Shown piece after piece: positions 53,080 through 61,717 of a DNA stretch of 64,000 nt (its first letter is position 1; each line of letters begins with the position of its first letter). A program made the translations under genes and the position numbers. The DNA comes from Lachnospiraceae bacterium (lineage in GTDB: Bacteria; Bacillota; Clostridia; Lachnospirales; Lachnospiraceae), in NCBI GenBank assembly GCA_017936785.1, contig JAGBEV010000010.1:1-64000 (forward strand). Direction: 5' to 3'. Under the pieces are notes generated by a model, which saw only the letters and a program-made list of their open reading frames with translations, had not been told where the DNA came from and searched no databases.

Positions 53080-53598
53080 GTGTCTAATAAGTTAATTGTC
53101 TTTTATTCAAGGGCAGATGAAAATTATGTAAATGGAGAAATCAAAAGGCTGGATACAGGAAATACAGAGATCGCTGCGGGCATTATCCAAAAGTTGACAG
53201 GTGCCGATCTGTTTAAGATTGAACAGGTGCATGCCTATGCAAAGGATTATAACCAATGTATCGCACAGGCACAGGCTGACCAGAAAAGGGAGGCACGTCC
53301 CGAGCTGAAAGAATATCCCAAAAGTCTGGACCGGTATGACACCATCTATCTGGGATTTCCGAATTACTGGAGCACGATGCCAATGGCGGTATTTACTTTC
53401 TTGGAGCATTTTGATTTTAGCGGCAAGATTATAAAACCTTTTTGCACACATGAGGGCAGCGGCATGGGCAGCAGTGAAAGTGATATCAAAAGATTATGTC
53501 CCCATGCTGATCTGAAAAAAGGACTTGCCATACGAGGCGGAAGTGTAGAGCGGGCAAAGGAGGAGATTGAAAAATGGATATCAGAGGAGAAGAAATGA
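53080..53598 (+). CDS. Flavodoxin-like protein
   Basis: The 172-residue FMN-binding protein has the phosphate-loop region at the N-terminus (LIVFYSRADENYVNG), the 50s-loop strand DTIYLGFPNYWSTMPM and later FCTHEGSGMGSSESDIKRLCP, typical of the flavodoxin_4 group in Firmicutes. Start is GTG 53080 after AAAGGGGAG. The stop overlaps the next ATG, so the cupin is translationally coupled. The operon layout (flavodoxin, cupin, carboxymuconolactone decarboxylase-like, aldo-keto reductase) is a recurrent LysR-controlled redox cluster. Confidence 0.9.
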   Translation: MSNKLIVFYSRADENYVNGEIKRLDTGNTEIAAGIIQKLTGADLFKIEQVHAYAKDYNQCIAQAQADQKREARPELKEYPKSLDRYDTIYLGFPNYWSTMPMAVFTFLEHFDFSGKIIKPFCTHEGSGMGSSESDIKRLCPHADLKKGLAIRGGSVERAKEEIEKWISEEKK

Positions 53599-54002
53599 AA
53601 CTGCAGGAAATGAGTGTATTTCCAACAGGAGAAGCAAACGATACATTTGCAAAATATTTTGTAGGACAAAGTTATCTGAATATGTTGTCAACAGAGCAAG
53701 TTAGCATCGGGAATGTGACTTTTGAACCAAGATGCCGTAATAACTGGCATATTCATCATGCAGATCAGGGCGGAGGACAGATGCTTCTGGTCACAGCCGG
53801 GGAAGGATGGTATCAGGAATGGGGACAAAAGCCCAGAAAGTTAAGACCGGGCGATATCGTTCATATCCCGGCAGAAGTAAAGCACTGGCATGGGGCAGCA
53901 GCCGATTCCTGGTTCCAGCATCTGGCAATCGAAGTGCCCGGCGAGAACTGTAAAACAGAATGGTGTGAGCCGGTTTCCGATGAAGAATATGATAAATTAT
54001 AA
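53595..54002 (+). CDS. Single-domain cupin protein
   Basis: The 135-residue cupin has metal-site motif 1 as NNWHIHHADQGGGQMLLVTAGEGW (His, His, then Gln/Glu) and motif 2 as GDIVHIPAEVKHWHGAAADSWF (His). It belongs to the CMD-associated cupin group often fused or adjacent to carboxymuconolactone decarboxylases. Its ATG overlaps the flavodoxin stop. The substrate is unknown. Confidence 0.87.
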   Translation: MKLQEMSVFPTGEANDTFAKYFVGQSYLNMLSTEQVSIGNVTFEPRCRNNWHIHHADQGGGQMLLVTAGEGWYQEWGQKPRKLRPGDIVHIPAEVKHWHGAAADSWFQHLAIEVPGENCKTEWCEPVSDEEYDKL

Positions 54003-54015
54003 AAGAGGTATGGTT

Positions 54016-54345
54016 ATGGAAAAGGTAACAGCAGGAAGAGATGAATTGGGAGAATTTGCTCCCAAATTTGCAGAATTAAATGATGATGTTCTTTTTGGGC
54101 AGGTCTGGGCAAGGGAAGATAAGCTGTCAGCAAGGGACAGAAGTATTGTTACAGTTACAGCTTTAATGGCAGGAGGCATTTTGGACAGCTCCCTGAAATT
54201 TCATATTCAGAATGCCAAAAATCATGGAGTGACAAAGGAAGAAATGGTTGAAATTCTTACCCATTGTGCATTTTATGCCGGCTGGCCGAAAGCATGGGCG
54301 GCATTTCGCATGGCAAAGGAAATCTGGAAGGAAGAGGCAAAATAA
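54016..54345 (+). CDS. Carboxymuconolactone decarboxylase-family protein
   Basis: The 109-residue AhpD/CMD-fold protein has the helical core RDRSIVTVTALMAGGILDSSLKFHIQNAKNHGVTKEEMVEI then LTHCAFYAGWPKAW. The single Cys in THCAFYAGWP is present, but the C-x-x-C pair of peroxidatic AhpD proteins is absent, so redox activity is doubtful. It lies 13 bases after the cupin gene; the start ATG 54016 follows AGAGGT. Confidence 0.9.
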   Translation: MEKVTAGRDELGEFAPKFAELNDDVLFGQVWAREDKLSARDRSIVTVTALMAGGILDSSLKFHIQNAKNHGVTKEEMVEILTHCAFYAGWPKAWAAFRMAKEIWKEEAK

Positions 54346-54387
54346 AAACGAAGTGTTGAAACCACAAAATAAAAGGAGGACTTTAAC

Positions 54388-55275
54388 ATGGAATATGTAA
54401 CATTATCAAATGGTGTTAAAATGCCGGTCTTAGGTTACGGTGTGTATCAGGTCACAAAAGAGGAATGTGAACGGTGCGTATTGGATGCACTGAAAGCAGG
54501 TTACCGTTCCATTGATACGGCGCAGTCTTATTTTAATGAAGAGGAAGTTGGTACTGCCATCAGGAAGTCAGGCGTGCCAAGAGAGGATATTTTTCTTACT
54601 TCAAAGGTATGGGTTGAGCATTATGGGTATGAAAACTGCAAAAAATCCGTAGAAGAGTCCATGAAAAAGCTGCAGACCGATTATCTGGATCTGATGCTGC
54701 TTCATCAGCCTTTTTCTGATTATTACGGCGCGTGGAGAGCACTGGAGGAGTTGTATGAGGAAGGAAAGATCCGTGCCATAGGGGTTTCAAATTTTTATCC
54801 TGACCGAATGGTGGATATTGCTTCCTTTGCCCGGATTTCACCTATGGTAAATCAGGTTGAGACACATCCCTATAATCAGCAGATCACAGCAAAACAATAT
54901 ATGGATAAGTACCATGTTCAAATTGAAGCATGGGCACCCTTCGGAGAAGGAAGAGGCGGCTTATTTGAAAATGATACCCTGAAAGAGATCGGTGAAAAAT
55001 ACGGAAAGACAACGGCACAGGTTATGCTCCGGTGGCATATTCAGCGCGGTGTTGTTGTGATCCCCAAGTCCACCCACTTTGAACGAATGGAGGAAAACTT
55101 TAACGTATTTGACTTTGAGCTCAGCGATGGCGATATGGAAAGGATCAAGGCTTTGGACAAAGAGGAAAGCTCCTTCTTTTCCCATTATGATCCGGCTATG
55201 GTCGAATGGTTTGTAAAAATGGTTGAAGAACGTAAAAGCCGGCATGACAGCAGTAAGGAGAAGAAAAGCTGGTAA
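54388..55275 (+). CDS. Aldo/keto reductase
   Basis: This 295-residue NADPH-dependent carbonyl reductase has the AKR catalytic tetrad Asp43, Tyr48, Lys73 and His106 (SIDTAQSYFNEE, LTSKVWVEHYG, LMLLHQPF). The late segment GVVVIPKSTHFERMEENFNVF binds the cofactor phosphate. It is of the AKR5/morphine-dehydrogenase-like group (2,5-diketogluconate reductase type). AAAGGAGGAC precedes ATG 54388. Last gene of the LysR-linked operon. Confidence 0.93.
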   Translation: MEYVTLSNGVKMPVLGYGVYQVTKEECERCVLDALKAGYRSIDTAQSYFNEEEVGTAIRKSGVPREDIFLTSKVWVEHYGYENCKKSVEESMKKLQTDYLDLMLLHQPFSDYYGAWRALEELYEEGKIRAIGVSNFYPDRMVDIASFARISPMVNQVETHPYNQQITAKQYMDKYHVQIEAWAPFGEGRGGLFENDTLKEIGEKYGKTTAQVMLRWHIQRGVVVIPKSTHFERMEENFNVFDFELSDGDMERIKALDKEESSFFSHYDPAMVEWFVKMVEERKSRHDSSKEKKSW

Positions 55276-55300
55276 TTGCTGTAAATAGAATATGTTAATA

Positions 55301-55342
55301 GAAAGGGAGTTGTTCATTGCTTAATGTGACAGCTCCTTTTTT
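55301..55342 (+). terminator. Terminator after aldo/keto reductase
   Basis: Stem AAGGGAGTTGT / ACAGCTCCTT with one mismatch, 10-12 base loop, then T6. Confidence 0.8.
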
Positions 55343-55411
55343 CATAAAATAGTTCCCTATCCATTTGCTTAATACAAAAGAATACCCTATAATAGTGGAT
55401 TGGAAAGTAAA

Positions 55412-55593
55412 ATCTCTCCGTCAATACCAGTAAAAATCCCAAAAAGGTCTACACTAAAGAGCAGGGTAATTCGTTAGTATGGAATGATGCCTATATGGGA
55501 GATGATAAGATTGTCTGGAGTACCGGATATAAAATTGGAAGAAGAAATTCAGCCGGGAGGCAAATAGAGATAAGTAAGATAAGGAGCATTAAC
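55412..55593 (+). other. Relic open frame fused in frame upstream of sstT
   Basis: A protein-like stretch ([17 protein letters not shown] then [20 protein letters not shown]) is open and in frame with the transporter start at 55594, but has no start codon with a ribosome site. It looks like the C-terminal end of a lost gene; I could not identify the family. The remainder of 55343-55411 is featureless. Confidence 0.35.
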
Positions 55594-56823
55594 ATGAAGA
55601 AGATTTTAAAAAAGTATACAGAAACAAATTTGATCATCCGGATCATAATCGGGCTTGTGATCGGCGCAGTCATTGGAATTGTATTACCTCAATGGAAGGT
55701 TGTGGGATTGTTTGGAGATGTATTTGTAGGTGCTCTGAAGGCTGTTGCACCGGTACTGGTTTTTGTATTAGTCATCAGCTCCCTTGCAAATGCGGGAGCC
55801 GGAATCGGAAAGAAGTTCAGAACAGTCATTATTTTATATATGCTCAGCACCTTTCTTGCTGCATTTATTGCCGTGATCGCCAGCAGGTTATTCCCTATTA
55901 CCCTGACACTTACCCAGGCGGCAGAAACCGGAAGCGCTGCACCCAGCGGAATTGGTGAAGTATTACAAACACTTGTATTGAATATGGTTTCCAATCCTGT
56001 TAAATCCATTTCAGAGGCAAATTATATCGGTGTCCTTACATGGGCTGTGGTATTCGGACTGGCGTTGAAGCAGATCGCAGACGGCAATACCAAAAGTGTT
56101 CTCAGCAACGTTTCCGATGCGGTTACGAAAGCTGTCCACTGGGTCATCAACCTTGCGCCTTTTGGCATTATGGGACTGGTGTTTAATTCCGTATCGGAAA
56201 ACGGAATCGGAATCTTTACTGATTACGGGCGTCTTTTACTGGTGCTTGTGGGCTGTATGCTTACAGTTGCGCTGGTTATTGATCCCCTGATCGTGGCAGT
56301 CTGCCTGAAAAGAAATCCCTATCCTTTAGTTTTCCGTTGTTTAAAGGAAAGCGGTCTGACGGCATTTTTTACCAGAAGCTCTGCAGCCAATATTCCCATC
56401 AATATGACATTATGCGAAAAGCTGGGACTTGACAGAGATGTATATTCTGTTTCCATTCCCCTGGGAGCTACCATAAATATGGATGGTGCGGCTATTACCA
56501 TAACGATCATGACACTTGCTGCAGCAAATACCATGGGAATTCATGTGGATATACCTACAGCGCTTATTTTAAGTATCATAGCCACACTGGGGGCATGTGG
56601 TTCCTCAGGGGTTGCCGGCGGTTCCCTTTTGCTGATCCCCATGGCATGTTCCCTGTTCAATATCAGCAACGATATTGCCATGCAGGTGGTGGGCATCGGA
56701 TTTATCATCGGCGTGGTGCAGGATTCCTTTGAGACGGCAATTAACTCAGCAGGAGATGTGATGTTTGCGGCTACTGCGGAATTTATGCAGTGGAAGAAAG
56801 AGGGCAGAGAAATCAGATTATGA
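55594..56823 (+). CDS. sstT: Serine/threonine:sodium symporter SstT
   Basis: The 409-residue member of the dicarboxylate/amino acid:cation symporter family has about eight helices plus two re-entrant loops. Landmarks are the N-terminal [17 protein letters not shown], the serine-rich hairpin [14 protein letters not shown], the sodium-binding motif [14 protein letters not shown] and the second hairpin [17 protein letters not shown]. These match SstT more than glutamate carriers. ATG 55594 has AAGGAG 7 bases upstream. Confidence 0.93.
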   Translation: MKKILKKYTETNLIIRIIIGLVIGAVIGIVLPQWKVVGLFGDVFVGALKAVAPVLVFVLVISSLANAGAGIGKKFRTVIILYMLSTFLAAFIAVIASRLFPITLTLTQAAETGSAAPSGIGEVLQTLVLNMVSNPVKSISEANYIGVLTWAVVFGLALKQIADGNTKSVLSNVSDAVTKAVHWVINLAPFGIMGLVFNSVSENGIGIFTDYGRLLLVLVGCMLTVALVIDPLIVAVCLKRNPYPLVFRCLKESGLTAFFTRSSAANIPINMTLCEKLGLDRDVYSVSIPLGATINMDGAAITITIMTLAAANTMGIHVDIPTALILSIIATLGACGSSGVAGGSLLLIPMACSLFNISNDIAMQVVGIGFIIGVVQDSFETAINSAGDVMFAATAEFMQWKKEGREIRL

Positions 56824-56976
56824 TATTAAAAAGAGAGTGGATTTATCGGAAGAAAGTTGGTTATGTAATAATCTGCATTAGGTGATTTCCGTAACAGATG
56901 CTGCAAATTCTGAAGTGCCGGATGAGGTGGAGGAATATTTAAACAGTTTAGCTGATGCGGAGCGATAAAAAGTTTA
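56824..56976 (+). other. Short gene remnant
   Basis: No complete gene is present. A short frame VISVTDAANSEVPDEVEE followed by YLNSLADAER and a stop (56883-56967) looks like a C-terminal remnant of unknown origin. The promoter of the second Rpn-like gene begins right after it. Confidence 0.3.
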
Positions 56977-57005
56977 TTGACACACGTCAAAACGAATGAT
57001 AAAAT
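56977..57005 (+). promoter_or_regulatory. Promoter of second Rpn-like gene
   Basis: TTGACA (56977-56982), 17-base spacer, TAAAAT (57000-57005). Confidence 0.8.
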
Positions 57006-57118
57006 GTGATCAAAGCATATATTTCTAACATTCTATTGCACGGTCACGTGTATCTTTATTCTGCCACAAGGCATCTTGAAATCAATGCTTTTAAAATCCA
57101 ATCTATTAAATTTAAAAG

Positions 57119-57158
57119 CAGGAGTTTCAGGAGCGGACAGCAGGAAGGGAGACTCCTG
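57119..57158 (+). promoter_or_regulatory. Leader hairpin before second Rpn-like gene
   Basis: CAGGAGT (57119-57125) and ACTCCTG (57152-57158) can pair. The 5' arm resembles the ribosome site itself, so refolding onto the site at 57162 could modulate translation. The remaining leader 57006-57118 is AT-rich with no gene. Confidence 0.4.
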
Positions 57159-57174
57159 TGTCAGGAGGAACCCA

Positions 57175-58059
57175 ATGAAAGAAACACAAGGAAAAGAAAC
57201 GAGAAAGAAGTATAAGGACACGGTTTTCCGGCTTTTGTATTCGGAACCGGAACGGGCATTGAGTCTGTACAATAGTATCAGCGGGACGGATTATAAGGAC
57301 CCGGCAATGATTCAATTTAACACATTGAAAAATGCCATTTATATGAATGTAAAGAATGATCTGTCATTTCTGGTAGCTAATCAGTTGAGCCTTTATGAAC
57401 AACAATCAACTACTGCACCAAATATGCCATTGAGGGATTTATTTTATATTGCAGATATTATGCAGAAGATGTTTTTGGACAGGACCATATATAGTAATAA
57501 AAAGATTGTCATACCGAATCCTAATTTTGTAGTATTCTATAATGGTCAGATGAAGCTTCCAGAAAAGATGGAATTGAAATTATCGGATAACTTTGCAGTG
57601 CTTACTGATGATCCGGCTTTGGAATTGAAGGTAACAATGTTGAATATCAATCCTGGGATGAATGAAGACCTGAAAGATAAATGTCCTTCATTAAAGGAAT
57701 ATATGGTATATGTGGAAACGGTAAGAACATATGCCGGGGATATGGAATTGAATGATGCTGTGGAGCGGGCAGTAGAAGAATGTATTGATCATAACATACT
57801 AAAAGACTTCCTGCTTGAACAAAGAGCGGAGGTGGTGAAGATGAGTATTTATGAATACGATGAAGAACGAGAGATGAAGCTCATCAGGGAAGATGAACGG
57901 GATTTGGGACGTGAAGAAGTGCTTTTGCTTAACAAATTTCTTCTTGAAGATAACCGCATCGAAGATTTAAGAAAGGCGACGGAGGACGCTGCATACCGCG
58001 AGGCATTGCGTGAGGAATACAATATTGAACAAAAGATCAATGGATTTGCTGAAATATGA
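57175..58059 (+). CDS. Rpn/PD-(D/E)XK-family nuclease-like protein, second copy
   Basis: The 294-residue protein is of the family annotated as Rpn recombination-promoting nuclease/putative transposase or DUF-type PD-(D/E)XK proteins. It has an N-terminal YKDTVFRLLYSEPERALSLYNSI block, then IYMNVKNDLSFLVANQLSLYEQQST where D..(E/Q)xQ-like positions fit the nuclease core. A strand VVFYNG follows, and a charged tail (about 225-290) ends in FAEI. AGGAGG precedes ATG 57175; longer in-frame starts lack a site. It is unlike the 29633 copy in its N-terminus, so they belong to different branches. Biological role is uncertain. Confidence 0.75.
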   Translation: MKETQGKETRKKYKDTVFRLLYSEPERALSLYNSISGTDYKDPAMIQFNTLKNAIYMNVKNDLSFLVANQLSLYEQQSTTAPNMPLRDLFYIADIMQKMFLDRTIYSNKKIVIPNPNFVVFYNGQMKLPEKMELKLSDNFAVLTDDPALELKVTMLNINPGMNEDLKDKCPSLKEYMVYVETVRTYAGDMELNDAVERAVEECIDHNILKDFLLEQRAEVVKMSIYEYDEEREMKLIREDERDLGREEVLLLNKFLLEDNRIEDLRKATEDAAYREALREEYNIEQKINGFAEI

Positions 58060-58067
58060 TCAGATAG

Positions 58068-58099
58068 AGAGTCAGGCTTTTGGGGTCTGGCTCTTCTTA
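58068..58099 (+). terminator. Weak terminator after second Rpn-like gene
   Basis: Stem AGAGTCAG / CTGGCTCT with one G-T pair and a short mixed U-tract (TCTT). Confidence 0.5.
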
Positions 58100-58188
58100 T
58101 ATGAAAAATTGAGACCGGAAGATGAAGATATTTTACAAGCCATTTAATTCTATAGGTGTTAAAATCATGTCTATAAGGAGGCAGATCG

Positions 58189-59034
58189 GTGAAAAAGGAA
58201 GTCAGAACCGCGGTATTTGATGAGGAATTGAAAATAGAGGCATTTCGATTTGAAGGAATCCTGCAGCCCTTTCCTAATCATTTTCATGAGTATTATGTTA
58301 TTGGGTTCGTGGAGGCCGGAGAACGCCGATTATACTGTAAAAATAAAGAATATGCCATTCACAATAACAGTATTGTCATTTTTAATCCCGGAGATAATCA
58401 CGGCTGTGTCCAGAGCGATCGGGGGTCCTTGGATTACAGAGGATTTCACATATCTAAGGAAACCATGATAAACCTTGCAGCAGAAGTGATGGGAAAGCGG
58501 GAACTTCCCGGATTTTCTTCTACTGTCATATATGATGGAGAATTGGGCTGCTGTCTGGAATCTCTTCATAAAATGGTGATGAAAGGTTTTGAAGGGTTTG
58601 AAAAGGAAGAAAATCTGATTTTGATGATTTCCCTTTTGATTCAGAAATACGGACAGCCTTTCGAAAACTGCATACCGGAATGCAGGGCGGAAATTGAGAA
58701 GGCATGTGCCTTTATGGAGGCACATTTTTCGGAACATATTTCGTTGGATCAGATATGTTGTTATGCGGGGGTGAGCAAATCTACTTTATTGCGTGCCTTT
58801 ACCAGGTCCAGGGGAGTAACACCATACCGTTATCTGGAAACGATCCGCATCAATGAAGCAAAGAAATTGCTGGAAAAGGGAGTGTTGCCCATAGAAGCTG
58901 CCATGGAAACAGGATTTTCAGATCAGAGCCACTTTACCAATTATTTTACCAGCTTTATCGGTCTGTCGCCGGGAGCATATAGAGAAATCTTTTCGGAAAA
59001 GAACAAAACAGGGGGAAATCAGCATGGAGAATAA
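58189..59034 (+). CDS. AraC-family regulator with cupin sensor
   Basis: The 281-residue protein has an N-terminal cupin-type sensor (about 15-120: FPNHFHEYYVIGFVEAG, then IVIFNPGDNHGC) and the C-terminal AraC double HTH (about 170-270: HISLDQICCYAGVSKSTLLRAF and then PIEAAMETGFSDQSHFTNYFTSFIGLSPGAYR). Start is GTG 58189 with AAGGAGG upstream. It overlaps the EamA transporter gene by 11 bases, so it probably controls its own operon with that transporter. Confidence 0.92.
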   Translation: MKKEVRTAVFDEELKIEAFRFEGILQPFPNHFHEYYVIGFVEAGERRLYCKNKEYAIHNNSIVIFNPGDNHGCVQSDRGSLDYRGFHISKETMINLAAEVMGKRELPGFSSTVIYDGELGCCLESLHKMVMKGFEGFEKEENLILMISLLIQKYGQPFENCIPECRAEIEKACAFMEAHFSEHISLDQICCYAGVSKSTLLRAFTRSRGVTPYRYLETIRINEAKKLLEKGVLPIEAAMETGFSDQSHFTNYFTSFIGLSPGAYREIFSEKNKTGGNQHGE

Positions 59035-59917
59035 TCGGATAAGAGGACATCTGGCGGCACTGCTTACCATTGGGATCTGGGGAACCACATTTATTTCTAC
59101 CAAGATATTGCTAAAGGATTTTTTGCCGGTGGAGATTTTATTTTTCCGTTTTATATTGGGATACATTGCGCTCTGGTGTGTATTTCCCCATAACCCCGGC
59201 TTAAACAGCAAGAAGCAGGAACTAACCTTTATGGCGGCAGGACTTTGCGGAATCTGCCTTTATTATTTACTGGAAAATGTTTCCCTTAATTTTACTTTGG
59301 CATCTAACGTAGGCGTTATTATCTCCATAGCCCCTTTCTTTACGGCAATACTGAGCCATATTTTTATAAAAAGTGATGAAAAGCCGGAAATCAGCTTTTT
59401 TGCAGGCTTCATTCTTGCAATGATCGGTATTGGGTTTATCAGCTTTGGCGGTTCATCCCTTACATTAAATTTGAAGGGCGATCTCTTAGCAATGGCGGCA
59501 GCCTTTGTCTGGGCGTGCTATAGCATACTGACAAGAAAAATCAGCACTTTTGCCATGCCAACTGTTTATACTACAAGACGTACATTTTTTTATGGAATTC
59601 TTTTTATGATTCCTGCGTTATTTCTGTTTGATTTCCATCCGGATTTAAAACGGCTTGCCAATCCGCTGTATGCTTTCAACATTATTTTTCTGGGGCTGGG
59701 AGCCTCCGCCCTGTGCTTTGTTACATGGAACTATGCCGTAAAGATATTAGGAGCTGTAAAAACCAGTGTCTACATCTATATGGTTCCGGTTATTACAGTG
59801 GTCACTTCCATTCTGGTCCTGCAGGAAAAGATAACGCTTTTCTCCATAATCGGCATGATCTTTACTGTAGCAGGATTGTTTCTCTCTGAAATGAAATATC
59901 ATGAAAAACAAGGTTGA
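59024..59917 (+). CDS. DMT-superfamily transporter, EamA domains
   Basis: The 297-residue protein has ten predicted helices in two EamA repeats. Repeat 1 (about 8-138) begins HLAALLTIGIWGTTFISTKIL and contains YYLLENVSLNFTLASNVGVI; repeat 2 (about 150-290) begins LAMAAAFVWACYSILTRKI. It resembles amino acid or metabolite exporters (RhtA/YdcZ-like). The start overlaps the AraC gene, giving a regulator-exporter pair. Substrate unknown. Confidence 0.92.
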   Translation: MENNRIRGHLAALLTIGIWGTTFISTKILLKDFLPVEILFFRFILGYIALWCVFPHNPGLNSKKQELTFMAAGLCGICLYYLLENVSLNFTLASNVGVIISIAPFFTAILSHIFIKSDEKPEISFFAGFILAMIGIGFISFGGSSLTLNLKGDLLAMAAAFVWACYSILTRKISTFAMPTVYTTRRTFFYGILFMIPALFLFDFHPDLKRLANPLYAFNIIFLGLGASALCFVTWNYAVKILGAVKTSVYIYMVPVITVVTSILVLQEKITLFSIIGMIFTVAGLFLSEMKYHEKQG

Positions 59918-60018
59918 AATTTAGAATGACTTAAATAAGACTGGAAAAATTTCTAAAAGCCAAACGGCTATAGATTTTGCCAATAACAGGCAACAGTAAG
60001 ATACAATATCCATACTTA

Positions 60019-60047
60019 TTGACAAAAAAATTTTCATAAGTTAAAAT
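60019..60047 (+). promoter_or_regulatory. Promoter of leader peptide / amino acid ABC operon
   Basis: TTGACA (60019-60024), 17-base spacer, TAAAAT (60042-60047). Transcription would begin near 60054, giving about 47 bases before the leader ORF and 345 before the first permease. The stretch 59918-60018 contains no gene. Confidence 0.82.
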
Positions 60048-60100
60048 CCTATTATTCCCATGTGAATTATATAAAATATAAACAGAAAGGAGCAGGAAGT

Positions 60101-60250
60101 ATGGCATATAAAATCGAAAAAAACAGAAATACAAGATGCCAAAGAGAAAATATGTGCATATATATGGATATGTGCACATGTATGGGCTGTTGCGGTTCAA
60201 ATTTCAAAATGCTTCCTGACTTACCGTCGTATGGAAATAGTTCGCCATAA
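60101..60250 (+). CDS. Cys/Met-rich leader peptide of the amino acid ABC operon
   Basis: The 49-codon frame with an excellent ribosome site (AAAGGAGCAGGAAGT then ATG) encodes a peptide with six Cys (13, 19, 25, 27, 30, 31) and six Met including the start (1, 18, 22, 24, 28, 37). The core CIYMDMCTCMGCC has nine sulfur residues in 13. It resembles no secreted peptide or bacteriocin precursor I know and has no modification or export gene nearby. Position, between a promoter and an intrinsic terminator upstream of an amino acid transporter, argues for a regulatory leader peptide. Starvation for Cys (or Met) tRNA would stall the ribosome just before the 8-base segment at 60211-60218. Confidence 0.75.
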   Translation: MAYKIEKNRNTRCQRENMCIYMDMCTCMGCCGSNFKMLPDLPSYGNSSP

Positions 60251-60328
60251 ATGCGATCAGAAAATTCCATTCTATATTACGATAGGAGAAAACCGGATGA
60301 AAATGATATTCGGTTAATGGCAGGAAGC
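60211..60328 (+). promoter_or_regulatory. Predicted antiterminator pairing
   Basis: GCTTCCTG inside the leader ORF (60211-60218) is identical to the 3' arm of the terminator (60336-60343). It can therefore pair with the terminator 5' arm CAGGAAGC (60321-60328) and prevent termination. The Cys-Cys codons are at 60188-60193; a ribosome stalled there would leave 60211-60218 free. The region between also has a small AACCG/CGGTT hairpin. Confidence 0.6.
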
Positions 60329-60350
60329 ATAAAAGGCTTCCTGTTTTCTT
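60321..60350 (+). terminator. Attenuator terminator before amino acid ABC operon
   Basis: Perfect stem CAGGAAGC / GCTTCCTG with a 7-base loop, followed by TTTTCTT, ending 50 bases before the first permease start. Confidence 0.8.
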
Positions 60351-60399
60351 GTGCATACAATTCCCTGAGGGATAAAGATAAAGAAAGGAAAGTGGAAAG

Positions 60400-61059
60400 T
60401 TGGATACGGAGTTTATCGTCAAATATATTCCTTTATATATAGAAGCAGCCAGACTGACCATCGGTCTGGGTATTGTTGGAATCTTCTTTTCTTTGCTGAT
60501 CGGATTATTTGCTTCGCTGATCCAATACTTCAAGGTTCCGGTTTTAAAAAGGATTGTGGGTATCTATATTGAATTATCACGGAATACTCCTTTGTTAGTC
60601 CAGTTGTTTTTTCTGTATTTCGGGCTGCCCAAGGTCGGTGTCCATTTCAGCTCCCATGCCTGTGCCATTATCGGGGTGAGCTTTTTAGGAGGCAGCTACA
60701 TGGCAGAAGCCTTTCGAAGCGGGTTGGAAGCCATTGACAGGATTCAGGAGGAATCGGCATTATCCATTGGATTAAAACATAGTCAGGTCATGAGATATGT
60801 GATATTTCCCCAGGCTTTGTCCATTTCGGTTCCGGCACTTTGCGCCAATGTGATCTTTCTGATCAAAGAGACTTCGGTGTTCAGCGTGGTGGCATTGGCG
60901 GATCTGATGTATGTGGCAAAGGATCTGATCGGTTTATATTACAAGACAGACGAAGCTTTACTCATGTTAGTCATTGCATATCTGATTTTGCTGCTGCCCA
61001 TATCCATAGGGGCGGCATGGCTGGAAAGGAGGCTTCGTTATGCAGGATTTGGGAATTAG
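60400..61059 (+). CDS. Polar amino acid ABC permease, first subunit
   Basis: The 219-residue HisM/GlnP-type permease has about five helices: LTIGLGIVGIFFSLLIGLFASL at the start, then YIELSRNTPLLVQLFFLYFGLP, the PAAT family signature. The coupling EAA loop is EESALSIGLKHSQVMRYVIFPQAL. Start is TTG 60400 after AAAGGAAAG. It overlaps the second permease gene by 20 bases. Family members import cystine, glutamine, histidine or arginine; the operon context favours cyst(e)ine or another sulfur amino acid. Confidence 0.9.
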   Translation: MDTEFIVKYIPLYIEAARLTIGLGIVGIFFSLLIGLFASLIQYFKVPVLKRIVGIYIELSRNTPLLVQLFFLYFGLPKVGVHFSSHACAIIGVSFLGGSYMAEAFRSGLEAIDRIQEESALSIGLKHSQVMRYVIFPQALSISVPALCANVIFLIKETSVFSVVALADLMYVAKDLIGLYYKTDEALLMLVIAYLILLLPISIGAAWLERRLRYAGFGN

Positions 61060-61717
61060 AGTCCTGTTTATGGGCAACAATTTCATCCGTCTCCTGGGAG
61101 GTCTGTGGATCACCATTAAGATTTCCCTGATGGCAGTTCTGCTTTCGGTCTTTCTGGGAACCCTTTTAGGTATGGTGATGACTCTCAAAAATCCTGTTAC
61201 CAGATGTATCACAAAGGTTTATCTGGAATTTATCAGGATCATGCCCCAGCTGGTATTATTGTTCCTTGTTTACTTTGGAATGACAAAGAGTTTTGGCATC
61301 AATCTTTCCGGAGAGGTTTCAGCAGTCATTGTATTTACGCTTTGGGGGACGGCGGAAATGGGAGATCTGGTCAGAGGCGCGCTTATATCCATTCCTAAGC
61401 ATCAATATGAATGCGGAGCGGCAATCGGTCTTAGGAAGATACAGGTATACAGATATATCATCATTCCCCAGACTCTGCGGAGACTGGTGCCTTTGGCAAT
61501 CAACCTGACCACCAGAATGATCAAGACTACTTCCTTAATTGTTCTGATCGGAGTGGTAGAGGTGTTAAAAGTGGCGCAGCAGATCATTGAGGCAAACCGG
61601 TATACAGTGCCTGATTCAGCCCTTTGGATTTATGGAACCATCTTTTTCCTTTACTTCATTGTATGCTGGCCAATTTCCCTGTTGGCGGGGCAGCTGGAGA
61701 AGAAGTGGAAGAATTAG
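61040..61717 (+). CDS. Polar amino acid ABC permease, second subunit
   Basis: The 225-residue paralogue of the preceding permease has GLWITIKISLMAVLLSVFLGTLLG and YLEFIRIMPQLVLLFLVYFGM (Ile-Met replaces Asn-Thr in the R-N-T-P motif). The coupling loop is ECGAAIGLRKIQVYRYIIIPQTL. AAAGGAGG (61026-61033) lies inside the end of the first permease gene. The two subunits should form a heterodimeric channel. A 83-base gap follows before the ATPase gene. Confidence 0.9.
   Translation: MQDLGIRVLFMGNNFIRLLGGLWITIKISLMAVLLSVFLGTLLGMVMTLKNPVTRCITKVYLEFIRIMPQLVLLFLVYFGMTKSFGINLSGEVSAVIVFTLWGTAEMGDLVRGALISIPKHQYECGAAIGLRKIQVYRYIIIPQTLRRLVPLAINLTTRMIKTTSLIVLIGVVEVLKVAQQIIEANRYTVPDSALWIYGTIFFLYFIVCWPISLLAGQLEKKWKN

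Noticed and set aside
60101-60250. Cys-rich peptide as a bacteriocin or RiPP precursor
   Set aside because: No modification enzyme, dedicated exporter or leader cleavage motif nearby; the attenuator layout explains it better.
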